64,000 nucleotides of DNA from G963677085 sp963677085 (GCA_963677085.2 CAXXFH010000004.1:620001-684000); one strand, 5' to 3'. Positions 1-9,458 are shown, counted from the first letter of the stretch. Notes: generated by a model not told the origin, from the sequence alone. Program-made: numbers and translations.

Positions 1-1
1 C

Positions 2-181
2 CCCCTGGCCGAAAGCAGCCAGGACCAGTTTGGCCCGGCGGCCGGCAGTTGGCACCCGAAGAAGCCGGTGCCCGACCGCTGGGGGCACGCCGGCGGCCGC
101 CTCTACGTAACGGCCATGCATTTGCTGATGCTGGAGGTCTACTACCGCCACCTGCCGCTGTTCCAGGAATTGGATCAGTAA
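2..181 (+). CDS. C-terminal end of a squalene-cyclase/prenyltransferase-repeat protein (partial)
   Basis: The window opens inside an open frame that closes with TAA at 179-181, leaving 59 residues. The tail contains the block GGRLYVTAMHLLMLEVYYR followed by HLPLF. This resembles the closing helices of the planctomycete proteins built from prenyltransferase/squalene-oxidase alpha-alpha repeats. Those are exported or membrane-associated proteins of unknown substrate. The start and most of the domain lie outside the window, so the family call rests on this tail alone. No gene overlaps it, and the next long frame starts about 280 bp downstream. Confidence 0.55.
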   Translation, partial: PLAESSQDQFGPAAGSWHPKKPVPDRWGHAGGRLYVTAMHLLMLEVYYRHLPLFQELDQ

Positions 182-184
182 TTC

Positions 185-253
185 GGGTGCCATGAGCAGC
201 TTGTCTGCCACGTGCATTGAGCAGCGGCGGACAAGCCGCCACTCTGGGGCACT
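185..253. repeat. Interspersed GGGTGCC-type palindrome (copy 1)
   Basis: The segment begins with GGGTGCCA and contains CTTGTCTGCC opposed by GGCGGACAAG, a ten-base stem with one mismatch. The same ingredients recur at 4,243, 4,474-4,537 and 58,849-58,912, always between genes. I see no gene in the rest of 182-464. Confidence 0.5.
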
Positions 254-464
254 CGACTTTGGCGTTAACGGCAAGCACCCCTCCTTTGTATATGGCGGCG
301 AAGGCGACCACCGCTTCCGTCGGCAATGGGGTTGTCGGCAATCGCCGCGAGGCAGTATAAGGTTGCTCGCGCGTTTTGTTCGGTTCATGCAGTGCTAGCT
401 GCACTGTGTTTGTGTGGGCCCCAGTAGCCGAGGCCGGGCGGTAAGTCCTACCTCGTGAAGTATC

Positions 465-3400
465 ATGGATGATTCTGGGCTACCGTTTTTTGGCCATCAT
501 ACGGGGCGAAAGTGGCTCGCCCGAGTCCGCTTCGTTCGCCTGATGGTTCGCCGACTCTCGAATCTTGGGATGGGTGCCATGCCCACGCTCGCGTGGGCAT
601 GTTTGGCGCCGTTCTCGGCATACCCACGCGAGCGTGGGCATGGCACCCGGTTGGCGTACTTCGCCGTGCTAAGATTGTCTCTTTGCCTACTCTGTTTCGG
701 CGGCAATTCCGCTTTGGCACAGAGCTCTGCCTTGGCACAGAGCGCTGTCGAGAAGTCGTCGATCGAGCAGGTGACGGTCGAAGACGTTCAGGCTCGGATC
801 AAACAACTGGCCGAATTGCCGGAACTCGACGAAGCGGTCAAAAGCAAAGTCCAGGAACTTTACCAACAGGCCCTGCAGCAACTCGAGTCGGGCAAAACTT
901 GGTCGGCCCAGGCCGAACGGTTCTTGCAGATGACGAACTCGGCCCAGCAGGAGCTTCAACAAACCAAAATCGCACTAGACGCCCTGCCGAGTCGTCCGGC
1001 GATGTTCGCTGCCGATGGCGACCGGGTTCAAGACCTGGTTCAACTCGAACGGACGTTGTCGGAAAAGGAAACGGAGTTCAGCAAAAAAAAGTCCTTGCTG
1101 GCCGAGCTCGAAACGGAGGCGAAACGCCGCGCGAGCCGCCGGCTGGAGATTCCCAAGCTCATGGTCGACGCACGGCAACGGCTGGCCGACGTCGAACGTC
1201 AACTGCAAACGGCGGCCGGGGCCGACGAGTTGTCCCAACTGACTCAGGCACGGCGGATGCTGGCGCTTGCGCGACGGCAGGCCGTTGAGCAGGAAATTCT
1301 GTCCTACGAACGGGAGCCGAAAGCCTACGAAACCCGGACTACGTTGTTGCCGTTGCGGCGCGACCTGATTGCTGCCGAGTTGGCGCTGGTCGAGCAGGAA
1401 GTCACCCGTTGGCAGCAGATCGTCAACCGGCGCCGCCAGCAGGAAACGGAAACGCAGCTAAAGCGCGCGCGGCGCGAGGCCAGCCAAGCCCATCCTGCGT
1501 TGGCCAAGCTCGTCGAGCAGAACGCCACATTGGCCGAACGCCGCAAGGAAATGGCCCAACTGATTGCCCAAACCACGTTGCAGTTGGAACAGACCAACAA
1601 AAAGCTTGCCACGCTGGAAGATCAGTTCACCCGCACTCGCGAAAAGGTCGACGCCGTAGGGCTTACCAACGTGATGGGGTTGTTGCTTCGCAAGCAGCGC
1701 GATGCGCTGCCCGATCTTCGTACCCATCACCACAACGTCAGTAGCCGCCAGACCATCATTCGCGAAGGCCAACTGGAACTGCTCGAGTTGGAAGACCGTC
1801 GATCCGAACTGGCTAATCTGGCCCAGCAGGTTCAAGCCGAACTGCAAACGATGGTGTCGGTCGACGACGAAGCGGTGCCGGGCGATCTAGAAACCGCATT
1901 GAAGGAAGCCCTGCAGACCGAAAAGGATTATCTCGACGCCCTGCTTGCCGACGCCAATAGCTACTTCGACCGCCTGGTCGACCTGGATACGGCCGAGCGC
2001 CAGTTGATCAAAGAGACCGAAGCCTACGCCAAGTATGCCGACGAGCGGATTCTCTGGATTCGCAGTGCCTCGACCTACGGCTTGGCCGAAATCCGTCACC
2101 TGGGCACGGCCCTGGCCTGGTTCGCGAATCCGGCACAATGGTCGCAGTTAGTTCGAAGTCTTCTGATAGACATTCGCGAGAATCCGCTGTATCTGGCCGT
2201 GGCGATTCTCGGTTTTGGGGCACTGGCTTACGGCCGTCGCCGGCTCAAAGACCTCATTGCCGACATCAGTGAAACGGCTGCCCGAGCCAGTTGTTGCCAC
2301 ATGTTTCCCACGGTCCAGGTACTCTTGGCAACGCTATTGCTCGCCGCGACCTGGCCGGGCCTGATGGCGTATCTGTCGTGGCGACTGAATGCCGCTGCCG
2401 ACACCACGGACTTCACCAAATCGATCGCAGCCGGATTGCTCTACACGGCCAGTGTCTATCTCGTCTTGGAGTTGTTCCACCACTTATGCCGCAATCATGG
2501 GCTGGCCGACGCACATTTCGACTGGTCAACCGCCAGCCTGCGAACCGTACGGAAATACGTGCGTTTAGCCACCGCGCTGATCTTACCCTTCGTTTTCGTT
2601 GCCGCTACGGTGAATTCTCACACCAACGAGCGTTGGGCCGATTCGCTCGGCCGGTTGGGTTTTGTGATGGTCATGGTGTTCGGGGCGTTGCTTGTGAAGC
2701 GTGCGCTGCAACCGACGGGTGGTATTCTGCAGGGCATTCTCGGTTTGCGGCGTAACGGATGGCTCAGCCGCCTCAGCTTCGTTTGGTGTCCGGCGACTTG
2801 GATTGTGCCGCTGTTGTTAGCCGTCCTTGCGCTGGCCGGATACTATTACACCGCCCAGCAACTCGCGGGCTGTATGATCACGACCGCCTACTTGGTGCTC
2901 GGGTTGACCGTCGTCCGAAGTCTTCTCTTGCGTTGGGTTCTCGTAAGACGGCGTCACTTAGCCATCGAACAGGCACGCCAGCGCAGGGCTGTCGCCCGAA
3001 CGGAGACGAAACCCGTCACCGATTCCGGGGTGATCTCGCTGTTGCCGCCAGCTTCTGACCCGAAGCTCGATCTGGCAGCCATCAACGCCCAGACGCGACA
3101 CCTGATCGAATACTCCCTCGGAGTAGCCGGCTTCATCGGAGCTTGGCTCATTTGGGTCAATGTGCTGCCAGCCCTGCGAATCTTCGACGGAATCGAACTC
3201 TGGGCCGGTCTGGAACAGGCCGTCACCGTTGCCGATCTTGGCTTGGCCATCCTGGTCTTCACCACGGCCCTTATTGCCGCCAAAAACATCCCCGGGCTGC
3301 TGGAGATTACCCTCTTGCAGCGGCTGCCGATCGACGCCGGAATCCGCTACACCATTGGCACCGTCTCGCGCTATCTGGTCACCACGGTGGGCCTGGTGTT

Positions 3401-4118
3401 CGCTTGTCATATCGTGGGACTCGGTTGGGCGAAAGTCCAGTGGCTGATTGCCGCGATCAGTGTCGGGTTGGGCTTCGGGTTGCAGGAAATCTTTGCCAAT
3501 TTTGTCTCCGGACTGATTATTCTCTTCGAGCGACCCGTCCGCGTGGGCGATGTGGTAACCGTCGACGAAGTCACCGGCGTGATTTCCCGAATCCACATGC
3601 GGGCCACCACGATCACCAATTGGGACCGTAAAGAGTTCATCGTTCCCAACAAGGAATTCATCACCGGGCGGATTCTGAACTGGACGCTCAGCGATCAGGT
3701 GAATCGGGTTATCGTCAACGTCGGGATTGCCTACGGCTCGGATACCACCCTCGCCACCAAGCTGCTCATGCAAGTGGCTCGCGACGACGCGCGTGTGCTG
3801 GACGACCCCGAACCCCGGGTGACATTCGAGAGTTTCGGCGAGAGCTCGCTCGACTTCGTCCTGCGGTGTTATCTGCCCGACATGGACAGCCGGCTGGACG
3901 TGATCCACGATCTACACATGGCGATCGATCGGGAATTCCGCACGGCCGGTATCGAGATTGCCTTTCCCCAGCGCGACATTCATGTCCGCGGCCTCACGGG
4001 CGCCGTGCCCTTGTTCGCCGATAATGCGTTTGCAGATAACGCGAAACGGCAGGCCGACGCGACCGGTCCCAACCACGCCGAGATGCAGGAAGACGCCGAG
4101 TCGCGTCGTGTGGCATAA
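465..4118 (+). CDS. MscS-family mechanosensitive channel, large MscK/KefA-like type
   Basis: A 1,217-codon frame. Residues about 90-520 are Gln/Glu/Arg/Leu rich and look like a long periplasmic coiled-coil domain. About ten hydrophobic segments follow between residues 550 and 1,025. Near residue 1,000 is the MscS pore-helix signature GLGFGLQEIFANFVSGLI, followed by FERPVRVGD and the beta domain with VPNKEFITGRILNW. This is the layout of large MscK-like channels that open on hypo-osmotic tension in the inner membrane. The true start is uncertain. A plausible signal peptide (FAVLRLSLCLLCFGGNSALA) begins only near residue 65, and a 77-bp interspersed palindrome (572-648) occupies the frame just before it. 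TTG at 651 or GTG at 666 could therefore be the real start. I give the longest ATG frame. The gene stands alone and is followed by a large hairpin. Confidence 0.9.
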   Translation: MDDSGLPFFGHHTGRKWLARVRFVRLMVRRLSNLGMGAMPTLAWACLAPFSAYPRERGHGTRLAYFAVLRLSLCLLCFGGNSALAQSSALAQSAVEKSSIEQVTVEDVQARIKQLAELPELDEAVKSKVQELYQQALQQLESGKTWSAQAERFLQMTNSAQQELQQTKIALDALPSRPAMFAADGDRVQDLVQLERTLSEKETEFSKKKSLLAELETEAKRRASRRLEIPKLMVDARQRLADVERQLQTAAGADELSQLTQARRMLALARRQAVEQEILSYEREPKAYETRTTLLPLRRDLIAAELALVEQEVTRWQQIVNRRRQQETETQLKRARREASQAHPALAKLVEQNATLAERRKEMAQLIAQTTLQLEQTNKKLATLEDQFTRTREKVDAVGLTNVMGLLLRKQRDALPDLRTHHHNVSSRQTIIREGQLELLELEDRRSELANLAQQVQAELQTMVSVDDEAVPGDLETALKEALQTEKDYLDALLADANSYFDRLVDLDTAERQLIKETEAYAKYADERILWIRSASTYGLAEIRHLGTALAWFANPAQWSQLVRSLLIDIRENPLYLAVAILGFGALAYGRRRLKDLIADISETAARASCCHMFPTVQVLLATLLLAATWPGLMAYLSWRLNAAADTTDFTKSIAAGLLYTASVYLVLELFHHLCRNHGLADAHFDWSTASLRTVRKYVRLATALILPFVFVAATVNSHTNERWADSLGRLGFVMVMVFGALLVKRALQPTGGILQGILGLRRNGWLSRLSFVWCPATWIVPLLLAVLALAGYYYTAQQLAGCMITTAYLVLGLTVVRSLLLRWVLVRRRHLAIEQARQRRAVARTETKPVTDSGVISLLPPASDPKLDLAAINAQTRHLIEYSLGVAGFIGAWLIWVNVLPALRIFDGIELWAGLEQAVTVADLGLAILVFTTALIAAKNIPGLLEITLLQRLPIDAGIRYTIGTVSRYLVTTVGLVFACHIVGLGWAKVQWLIAAISVGLGFGLQEIFANFVSGLIILFERPVRVGDVVTVDEVTGVISRIHMRATTITNWDRKEFIVPNKEFITGRILNWTLSDQVNRVIVNVGIAYGSDTTLATKLLMQVARDDARVLDDPEPRVTFESFGESSLDFVLRCYLPDMDSRLDVIHDLHMAIDREFRTAGIEIAFPQRDIHVRGLTGAVPLFADNAFADNAKRQADATGPNHAEMQEDAESRRVA
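572..648. repeat. Long interspersed palindrome inside the 5' part of the mscS-like frame
   Basis: GGGTGCC opens and GGCACCC closes the element. Inside are two opposed copies of a CCCACGC/GCGTGGG hairpin, so the whole 77 bp can fold into a cruciform. It resembles the intergenic palindromes at 31,504 and elsewhere, which argues that this part of the frame is non-coding. Confidence 0.7.
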
Positions 4119-4218
4119 GAGGCCGTGGAAAAATCGGGACTGGCTCCCGGCCCGTTGCAAAGAAAGCCCGGCGAATATCTCTCCCGCGAGGGTACCTGTC
4201 CCGATTTTTTCCAGCCTC
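4119..4218. terminator. Large inverted repeat just after the mscS-like gene
   Basis: It begins directly after the TAA of the channel gene. GGAAAAATCGGGAC at 4,127-4,140 is opposed by GTCCCGATTTTTTCC at 4,198-4,212, with GAGGC/GCCTC outside. The right arm supplies a T-rich end on the plus strand, so it could terminate transcription of the channel gene. It could equally be another mobile palindrome. Confidence 0.5.
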
Positions 4219-4455
4219 ACAAGGTCTGTCGCGTCGGTATGTCGGGTGCCAGTGGCGGCTTGTCTGCCGCTGCTGCAACAGAGGCGGCCTACCTGCTCAG
4301 GGGGGTGCAATAGCTCTTGCGGGTGAGCCTGCGTGGCCTTCGTCCCGGTGCCCACGCCGGTGACTCTTGATTTTCTGGAAATTTCCACCCGGCCGACGAT
4401 CCTGTTGGGTCGCAACGGGGTTTAAGTGTCGGGAAGGTTTCTTTTTCGGAAGTCC

Positions 4456-4583
4456 TAGCTGAGGAGACTGCGTGGGTGCCAAGGGTAGAAAAGTCTGCCT
4501 CTGATTCGGCAAGGGCGGCAAGCCGCCCATGGCACCCGACCACGTAACCCCAATATGGACAGACCGCTAGTTGAGGAGACTGC
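4456..4583. repeat. GGGTGCC palindrome flanked by a 16-bp direct repeat, in the pseudopilin leader
   Basis: TAGCTGAGGAGACTGC at 4,456-4,471 and TAGTTGAGGAGACTGC at 4,568-4,583 match at 15 of 16 positions. They bracket a palindrome running from GGGTGCC (4,474) to GGCACCC (4,537). The second copy contains the ribosome binding site GAGGAG of the following gene. Together with a further GGGTGCC-type copy near 4,243-4,290, this is what fills 4,219-4,586; I see no gene there. Confidence 0.6.
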
Positions 4584-4586
4584 ACC

Positions 4587-5099
4587 ATGACACGGGCCAG
4601 ACGTCGTGGTTTTACCTTGGTTGAGTTGTTGGTCGTGATTGCCATTATCGGCATGCTCATTGCGCTGCTTCTGCCGGCGGTGCAGGCCTCGCGCGAGGCT
4701 GCCCGATCGAGCCAGTGCCTGTCCAACCTGCACCAAATCGGCATCGCCATGGAACGGTATCTCAACGACCAGGGCACCCGCGGCCGTTATCCGGATGCTG
4801 CCATTTGCCCCAGCGTGACTCCGGAAAAACCGAGCATTGCCACAGTGCTTGGTGGCTATATTGAAGACAACACGGCCGTGTTCGCCTGCCCGAGTGATAC
4901 GAAGTATTACATCCAAGAAGGTCTCAGCTATGAGTACCCCCCAATGCTAGCAGGAAAAACCCGTCAACAGGCGCTTAAAAGACCGTCGGGAACCGTAATT
5001 AGTAGCACGGCATTAATGTGGATGTTCGACTACGAGGCTTGGCACGGAGGCGGCCGGTGTAACGCCTTATATGCCGATGGTCACGCTGATAGTTTCTGA
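4587..5099 (+). CDS. Short DUF1559-type pseudopilin (H-X9-DG protein)
   Basis: 170 residues starting at ATG with GAGGAG nine bases upstream. The N-terminus RRRGFTLVELLVVIAIIG is a type IV prepilin/pseudopilin cleavage and methylation site followed by the hydrophobic helix. The C-terminus YADGHADSF is the H-X9-DG-type tail typical of the planctomycete family expanded to tens of copies per genome. Most family members are about 300 residues, so this is a short member lacking much of the middle. Such proteins are thought to be processed by a prepilin peptidase and exported by a type II/IV-like machine, but their job is unknown. The next gene lies 69 bp downstream on the same strand and could be co-transcribed. 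Confidence 0.85.
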   Translation: MTRARRRGFTLVELLVVIAIIGMLIALLLPAVQASREAARSSQCLSNLHQIGIAMERYLNDQGTRGRYPDAAICPSVTPEKPSIATVLGGYIEDNTAVFACPSDTKYYIQEGLSYEYPPMLAGKTRQQALKRPSGTVISSTALMWMFDYEAWHGGGRCNALYADGHADSF

Positions 5100-5168
5100 T
5101 TGGTGGTCTCGGCTCGGTTGGCATGGTACGTGTCGTGGACGTTCGCTAATAAAAAAAGGACAACCGCT

Positions 5169-5852
5169 ATGAAGGGCAAGAAGAAGTGGTTTATCGTCCT
5201 GGGGGTTCTGTTGCTCGTTGGCGGGGTATCGGCCTGGGCGATGGGCTGGTTCCGCTCCGACCCGGCCAACGACCCCGAGGTAATTCGCCTCGAGCAGAAA
5301 ATGGCGACCATGCATCAACAACGGTCCCAGGGTAAGCTTTCCGAGACAGATCGGACGCGGATGCGTGGAGAATTTCATCGCGAGGTCCAACAACTCTCGG
5401 AAGAGCAGCGCCGTGCCCTGTTTCACAAGGGCCACGAGGCGATGCGCGAGGCGATGCAAAGGCGGATCGACGAGTATTTCACTCTACCGCCCGAGAAACG
5501 TACGGCTGCCCTGGATCGGGCGATCGACGAAATGGAGCGGTTCCGCCGCGAGCGTGAGGCTCAAGGTCCCCCACCCGGCCGGGGACACCCCGGTGGCGGC
5601 CCGCCTGAGGGAGGTCCTCCCGGCGACGGCCCTCCCGGCGGACGCCCCCCTGGAGCAGGCGGCCGGCGTGGGCCGCGGCCGGCTGGAAGCCAGGACATGG
5701 CTGAACGCCGTCAACAACGCATGAAGCGGATGCTCGATTCGACGACGCCCGAGGGTCGGGCGAAAATGCACGCCTACCACGAGGCGATTCGCGAACGCCG
5801 CAAAGAGCGCGGTTTGCCGGAACACCCGTTTGGTCCGCCACGGCGACGATAG
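5169..5852 (+). CDS. Membrane-anchored Arg/Glu- and Pro/Gly-rich protein of unknown function
   Basis: 227 residues from the ATG at 5,169, chosen because AAAAAAAGGA sits just upstream and because the protein then starts with the positively charged MKGKKKW before a single membrane helix (residues 6-26). The remainder has a charged, probably helical region with LSEEQRRALFHKGHEAMREA, a short low-complexity PPGG-rich stretch (about residues 135-175), and a basic tail. The topology suggests a periplasmic domain tethered to the inner membrane. I do not recognise a family. The helical part loosely resembles heavy-metal-resistance/CpxP-like folds, but no signature supports that. Confidence 0.75.
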   Translation: MKGKKKWFIVLGVLLLVGGVSAWAMGWFRSDPANDPEVIRLEQKMATMHQQRSQGKLSETDRTRMRGEFHREVQQLSEEQRRALFHKGHEAMREAMQRRIDEYFTLPPEKRTAALDRAIDEMERFRREREAQGPPPGRGHPGGGPPEGGPPGDGPPGGRPPGAGGRRGPRPAGSQDMAERRQQRMKRMLDSTTPEGRAKMHAYHEAIRERRKERGLPEHPFGPPRRR

Positions 5853-5857
5853 CCACG

Positions 5858-5932
5858 CTGCGTGTGTCACTGGCTCTGCCCAGGCTCTTTGGTCGTGCAA
5901 GCTGCCGCACTGGCACAGCCAGTGGCACACAG
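5858..5932. repeat. Intergenic inverted repeat built on CACTGGC/GCCAGTG
   Basis: GTGTCACTGGCTCTGCC is opposed by CACAGCCAGTGGCACAC at the other end. The same words recur at about 44,420, 45,319-45,360 and 56,850, so this is another dispersed palindrome. The rest of the 172-bp gap shows only a purine-rich ribosome binding site before the next gene. Confidence 0.5.
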
Positions 5933-6024
5933 GCGGCGTCGGTTTTTGACTCGTCTCTTCGTAGAGAGTAACATGGCCAAAGCGTGAACCACGGGGCTTG
6001 TTACTGTTGCTACGGAGAGAGAGT

Positions 6025-7380
6025 ATGGCCGTTTCCTGCGAGAACAATCGGACGAGTCGTCGTACCTTCCTTAAACGTGGAGCCCAGGCAGCGGCTGCTG
6101 CGTCGGCGTTGCCTTATTTCGTTCCGCGTCATGCCTTGGGCATGGACGGCACGCCCGGGCCCAACGAACAGATCGTGGTCGGCGTGATCGGGGTGGGCGT
6201 TCGCGGCAAGCAACTCATCCGAAACATCAAAAACACAAACGGCCGTGGTCGGGTTGCCGTTATTTGCGATGTCGATGCCCGGCAGATCGCCGAAACTCAG
6301 CAAGAACACCAAGCCGACTGGAAAGTCTACGAGGACTACCGCAAGCTGGTCGACGAGCGAAAAGACCTCGACGGGGTCTTGATCTGCACACCGCATCATC
6401 AGCACATTCATCCCGCCGTATTGGCCTGCCAAGCGGGGTTGGACGTTTACGTGGAAAAGCCGATGTCGAACTACGTCGCCGAAGGCCGGGTGTTGGTTCG
6501 GGCGGCGAGAAAGTACGGCCGCGTGGTACAGGTCGGCAGCCAGCAGCGCACGATGGAGATGGACCGCTTTGCCTGCGAGTTCGTCCGCGACGGCGGCATC
6601 GGGCGGGTGAAAGTGGTTGAAACGGTCCGTTTCGGAGGGCCTCGGCCGTATCCGTCGGAAGGACTTCCCGAAGAACCGATTCCGGCCGGATTCAATTGGG
6701 ATCTGTTCCAGGGACCCGCTCCTTTTCATCCATTCAACCGCGACCTTGCTCGCCCGAAAGACAGCAAGGAACCGGGACACAAATGGATTTCCTGGCGCGA
6801 CTACTCCGGCTCAGGAACGGACATGATGGCCCACTCGTTGGACATGGTGCAATATGCCATGGGGTACGACGGCACGGGCCCGGTCGAGTTCTGGCCCGTG
6901 GAAGGGGAAGGGCAGGGCATGAACGCTCGGATCGACTACCGCTACGCCAACGGCGTGGAGGTGCATTTCCGGTTTCCGGCGACCTGGAAAAAGCCCTATC
7001 GCGGCCCCTATTTGGGCGGCATTTTTGTGGGCGAAAAATGCAAGATCGAGATCAACCGCAATAAGTTCACGACCAACCCGCCTGATTTCATTAAAAACCC
7101 GCCCGAGGCGAAGCTGGCCGAGAAATGGGAGGGAGACGGTTGGGTTGCTATCGGCCACATCGAGAACTGGTTCGACTGCATCAAGTCCCGCGAGAAGCCC
7201 AACGCCGACGTAGAAATCGGCCACCGAACGGTGACGATTGGGCATTTGATCAACATCGCACGCGAGGTGGGCCGAGGGTTCCGCTGGGATCCGCAGACCG
7301 AGCAAATCGTCGGAGACGCGGAAGCCAATGCCTTGTTGGATCGGCCGCGCCGCAAGGGTTGGGAATTGCCGGAGGTCTGA
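6025..7380 (+). CDS. Tat-exported GFO/IDH/MOCA-family oxidoreductase
   Basis: 451 residues from the ATG at 6,025, which follows GGAGAGAG. The N-terminus carries a twin-arginine signal, SRRTFLKRGAQAAAAAS, so the folded enzyme with its cofactor is probably exported to the periplasm. A Rossmann fold follows with VGVIGVGVRGKQ, and later the family motif VEKPMSNY, whose EKP lysine binds the nicotinamide cofactor and substrate. The C-terminal part matches the planctomycete family annotated as GFO/IDH/MOCA or inositol 2-dehydrogenase-like, often linked to sugar breakdown. The substrate cannot be deduced. It is monocistronic, and an interspersed palindrome follows at 7,411. Confidence 0.92.
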   Translation: MAVSCENNRTSRRTFLKRGAQAAAAASALPYFVPRHALGMDGTPGPNEQIVVGVIGVGVRGKQLIRNIKNTNGRGRVAVICDVDARQIAETQQEHQADWKVYEDYRKLVDERKDLDGVLICTPHHQHIHPAVLACQAGLDVYVEKPMSNYVAEGRVLVRAARKYGRVVQVGSQQRTMEMDRFACEFVRDGGIGRVKVVETVRFGGPRPYPSEGLPEEPIPAGFNWDLFQGPAPFHPFNRDLARPKDSKEPGHKWISWRDYSGSGTDMMAHSLDMVQYAMGYDGTGPVEFWPVEGEGQGMNARIDYRYANGVEVHFRFPATWKKPYRGPYLGGIFVGEKCKIEINRNKFTTNPPDFIKNPPEAKLAEKWEGDGWVAIGHIENWFDCIKSREKPNADVEIGHRTVTIGHLINIAREVGRGFRWDPQTEQIVGDAEANALLDRPRRKGWELPEV

Positions 7381-7410
7381 TCGGGCGGCAAATCCAGAAC
7401 GGGGCGTATT

Positions 7411-7432
7411 CGTGGCCGCTGAAGCGGCCACG
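7411..7432. repeat. GGTCGCTGAAGCGACC-type palindrome (family B)
   Basis: CGTGGCCGCTGAAGCGGCCACG is one of at least seven copies in this window (7,411; 9,730; 11,158; 12,194; 22,594; 27,483; 27,638). Most copies are followed or preceded by GCCTC/GAGGC. All are intergenic. Confidence 0.7.
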
Positions 7433-7643
7433 CCTCATTCTGGAATTGGGATTCGGAGACTATTGGGGCCTGCATTGCTTGCGGAACGAGGGCGACCAAC
7501 GGGAGCCCGGTCTGCGGGGACAGGACGTAACGAAATGTTCCACAATTAACCGCGGAATCAATAGAAATCCCAAATCATCAATCCCGCTCCTCCCCTCACC
7601 CCCGGCCCCTCTCCCCGGAGGGGCGAGGGGAGAAGGCTCGCTT

Positions 7644-9458
7644 TTAGGCTCGCTGCCGCGAGGCGCGGCGCCGGTCAACTTCTTTGAGGATTACTTTGCG
7701 CAACCGGATCTCGCTGGGCGTTACTTCGACCAGTTCGTCGTCCTCGATGTACTCCAGGGCGGCTTCCAGCGAGAGCTCGCGCGGGGGTTTCAGCAGGATG
7801 TTACGGTCGCTGCCGGATGCCCGCATGTTGGTGAGCTTCTTCTCCTTCGTCGGGTTGACCGGCATGTCGCCCGTGCGGCTGTTCTCGCCGACGATCATTC
7901 CCTCGTAAACCACGTCGCCGGGGCCGACGAACATCTCGGCCCGTTCCTGCAAGCCGTCGAGGCCGAAGGCCACGGCCTTGCCGGCGGTCATCGAAACCAG
8001 CACGCCGTTCGGACGCCCAGGCACCTCGCCTTCCAGGGGCCGGTAACACTCGAAACGATGGTGAACGATGGCCGTTCCTTGCGTGGCGTTCAGCAGTCGG
8101 GTGCGCAGGCCGATGAGCCCTCGGGCGGGGATCGAGAAGACGACGTAGGCGTAGTCGTCGTGGTTAGTCATTTCGATGAGTTGCCCTCGCCTTGCACCGA
8201 CCAGTTCCATCACAGGGCCCAGCTTGTCGTGCGGCACTTCGACCACGAGGCTCTCGAACGGTTCTTCGAGCACGCCATGGTTGTTGTGGACGATGACGCG
8301 GGGTTTGCCGATCGACATTTCGAACCCCTCGCGGCGCATGGTCTCGATCAACACGGCCAAGTGCAACACGCCGCGGCCGGAAACTTGCAGTGCGTCGGTC
8401 CCTTCAAGCGGCTCGACACGCAGAGCGACGTTGCGTTCCAGTTCCTTGGAAAGTCGGTCGCGAAGATGCCGGGTGGTGACGTATTTGCCCTCGCGCCCGG
8501 CCAACGGCGACGTATTGATGCTGAAGACCATCTGGATAGTCGGTTCGTCGACTTCCACTCGGGCCATCGCTCGTCGATGTTGTGGATCGCTGACCGTGTC
8601 GCCAATGGTGACCGATTCCAGCCCGACCAAGGCCGCGATATCGCCTGCCGTAGCCTCCTCGACCTGCACACGGCCCAGTTTGTCGAACAGATGGACCTCG
8701 GCCACTTTGGCAGTGAGGACTTCATCGTCGGCTTGCATCAGGGCGATCTGTTGTCCCTGGCGAATATTGCCCGAGTAGATTCGTCCCACGGCGATGCGGC
8801 CCACGTAGTCGGACCAGTCGAGGGTGGTCACCAGCATTTGCAGCGGTGCTTCGGCGTCGATCTCCGGGCCGGGAATCGTTTCCAGTACCAGGTCCAGCAG
8901 CGGCTTCATCGAATCGCCCGGTCGGTCGGGATCGTCGGTGGCATAGCCTTCTTTGCTGGTGGCGAAGATGTGGGGCAAGTCGCCAACCACGTCCTCGGCT
9001 CCCAGGTCCAGGAGCAGTTCCAGGGCCTCGTCGAGCACCTCGTGCGGTCGGGCGTCGGGCTTGTCGATCTTGTTGACTACCACGACCGGTTGCAGCCCAC
9101 ACTCCAAAGCCTTCGACAGCACGAACCGCGTTTGGGGCATGGGGCCTTCGGCTGCGTCGACCAGCAGCAGGGCACCATCGGCCATCCGTAGCACGCGTTC
9201 CACCTCGCCTCCGAAGTCGGCGTGGCCGGGCGTGTCGATGATGTTGATCTTTATACCCCGGTAGTGCAGGGCGATGTTTTTGGCCAGAATCGTAATCCCG
9301 CGTTCCCGTTCGAGGTCGTTCGAGTCGAGGATACAATCGCCGACCAATTGGCTGGCACGAAATTCGCCACTCTGGCGCAGCAGGCAGTCGACCAGCGTAG
9401 TCTTGCCGTGGTCGACGTGGGCAATGATCGCGATATTGCGGATGTCGTTGCGACGCAT
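7644..9458 (-). CDS. typA: Ribosome-associated GTPase TypA/BipA
   Basis: 604 residues, the usual family length. I chose the ATG at 9,458 because the conserved N-terminus RRNDIRNIAIIAHVDHG begins right there. G motifs are present: AHVDHGKTTL (P-loop), DTPGHADFGGEVER (switch II) and VVNKIDKPDA (base recognition). Elongation-factor domains II, III and V and the TypA-specific C-terminal domain follow. TypA binds 70S ribosomes in an EF-G-like manner and supports growth under stress and ribosome assembly. No purine-rich Shine-Dalgarno lies before the chosen start. An upstream in-frame extension to 9,617 has no conserved sequence and was left out. Confidence 0.97.
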   Translation of the reverse strand: MRRNDIRNIAIIAHVDHGKTTLVDCLLRQSGEFRASQLVGDCILDSNDLERERGITILAKNIALHYRGIKINIIDTPGHADFGGEVERVLRMADGALLLVDAAEGPMPQTRFVLSKALECGLQPVVVVNKIDKPDARPHEVLDEALELLLDLGAEDVVGDLPHIFATSKEGYATDDPDRPGDSMKPLLDLVLETIPGPEIDAEAPLQMLVTTLDWSDYVGRIAVGRIYSGNIRQGQQIALMQADDEVLTAKVAEVHLFDKLGRVQVEEATAGDIAALVGLESVTIGDTVSDPQHRRAMARVEVDEPTIQMVFSINTSPLAGREGKYVTTRHLRDRLSKELERNVALRVEPLEGTDALQVSGRGVLHLAVLIETMRREGFEMSIGKPRVIVHNNHGVLEEPFESLVVEVPHDKLGPVMELVGARRGQLIEMTNHDDYAYVVFSIPARGLIGLRTRLLNATQGTAIVHHRFECYRPLEGEVPGRPNGVLVSMTAGKAVAFGLDGLQERAEMFVGPGDVVYEGMIVGENSRTGDMPVNPTKEKKLTNMRASGSDRNILLKPPRELSLEAALEYIEDDELVEVTPSEIRLRKVILKEVDRRRASRQRA

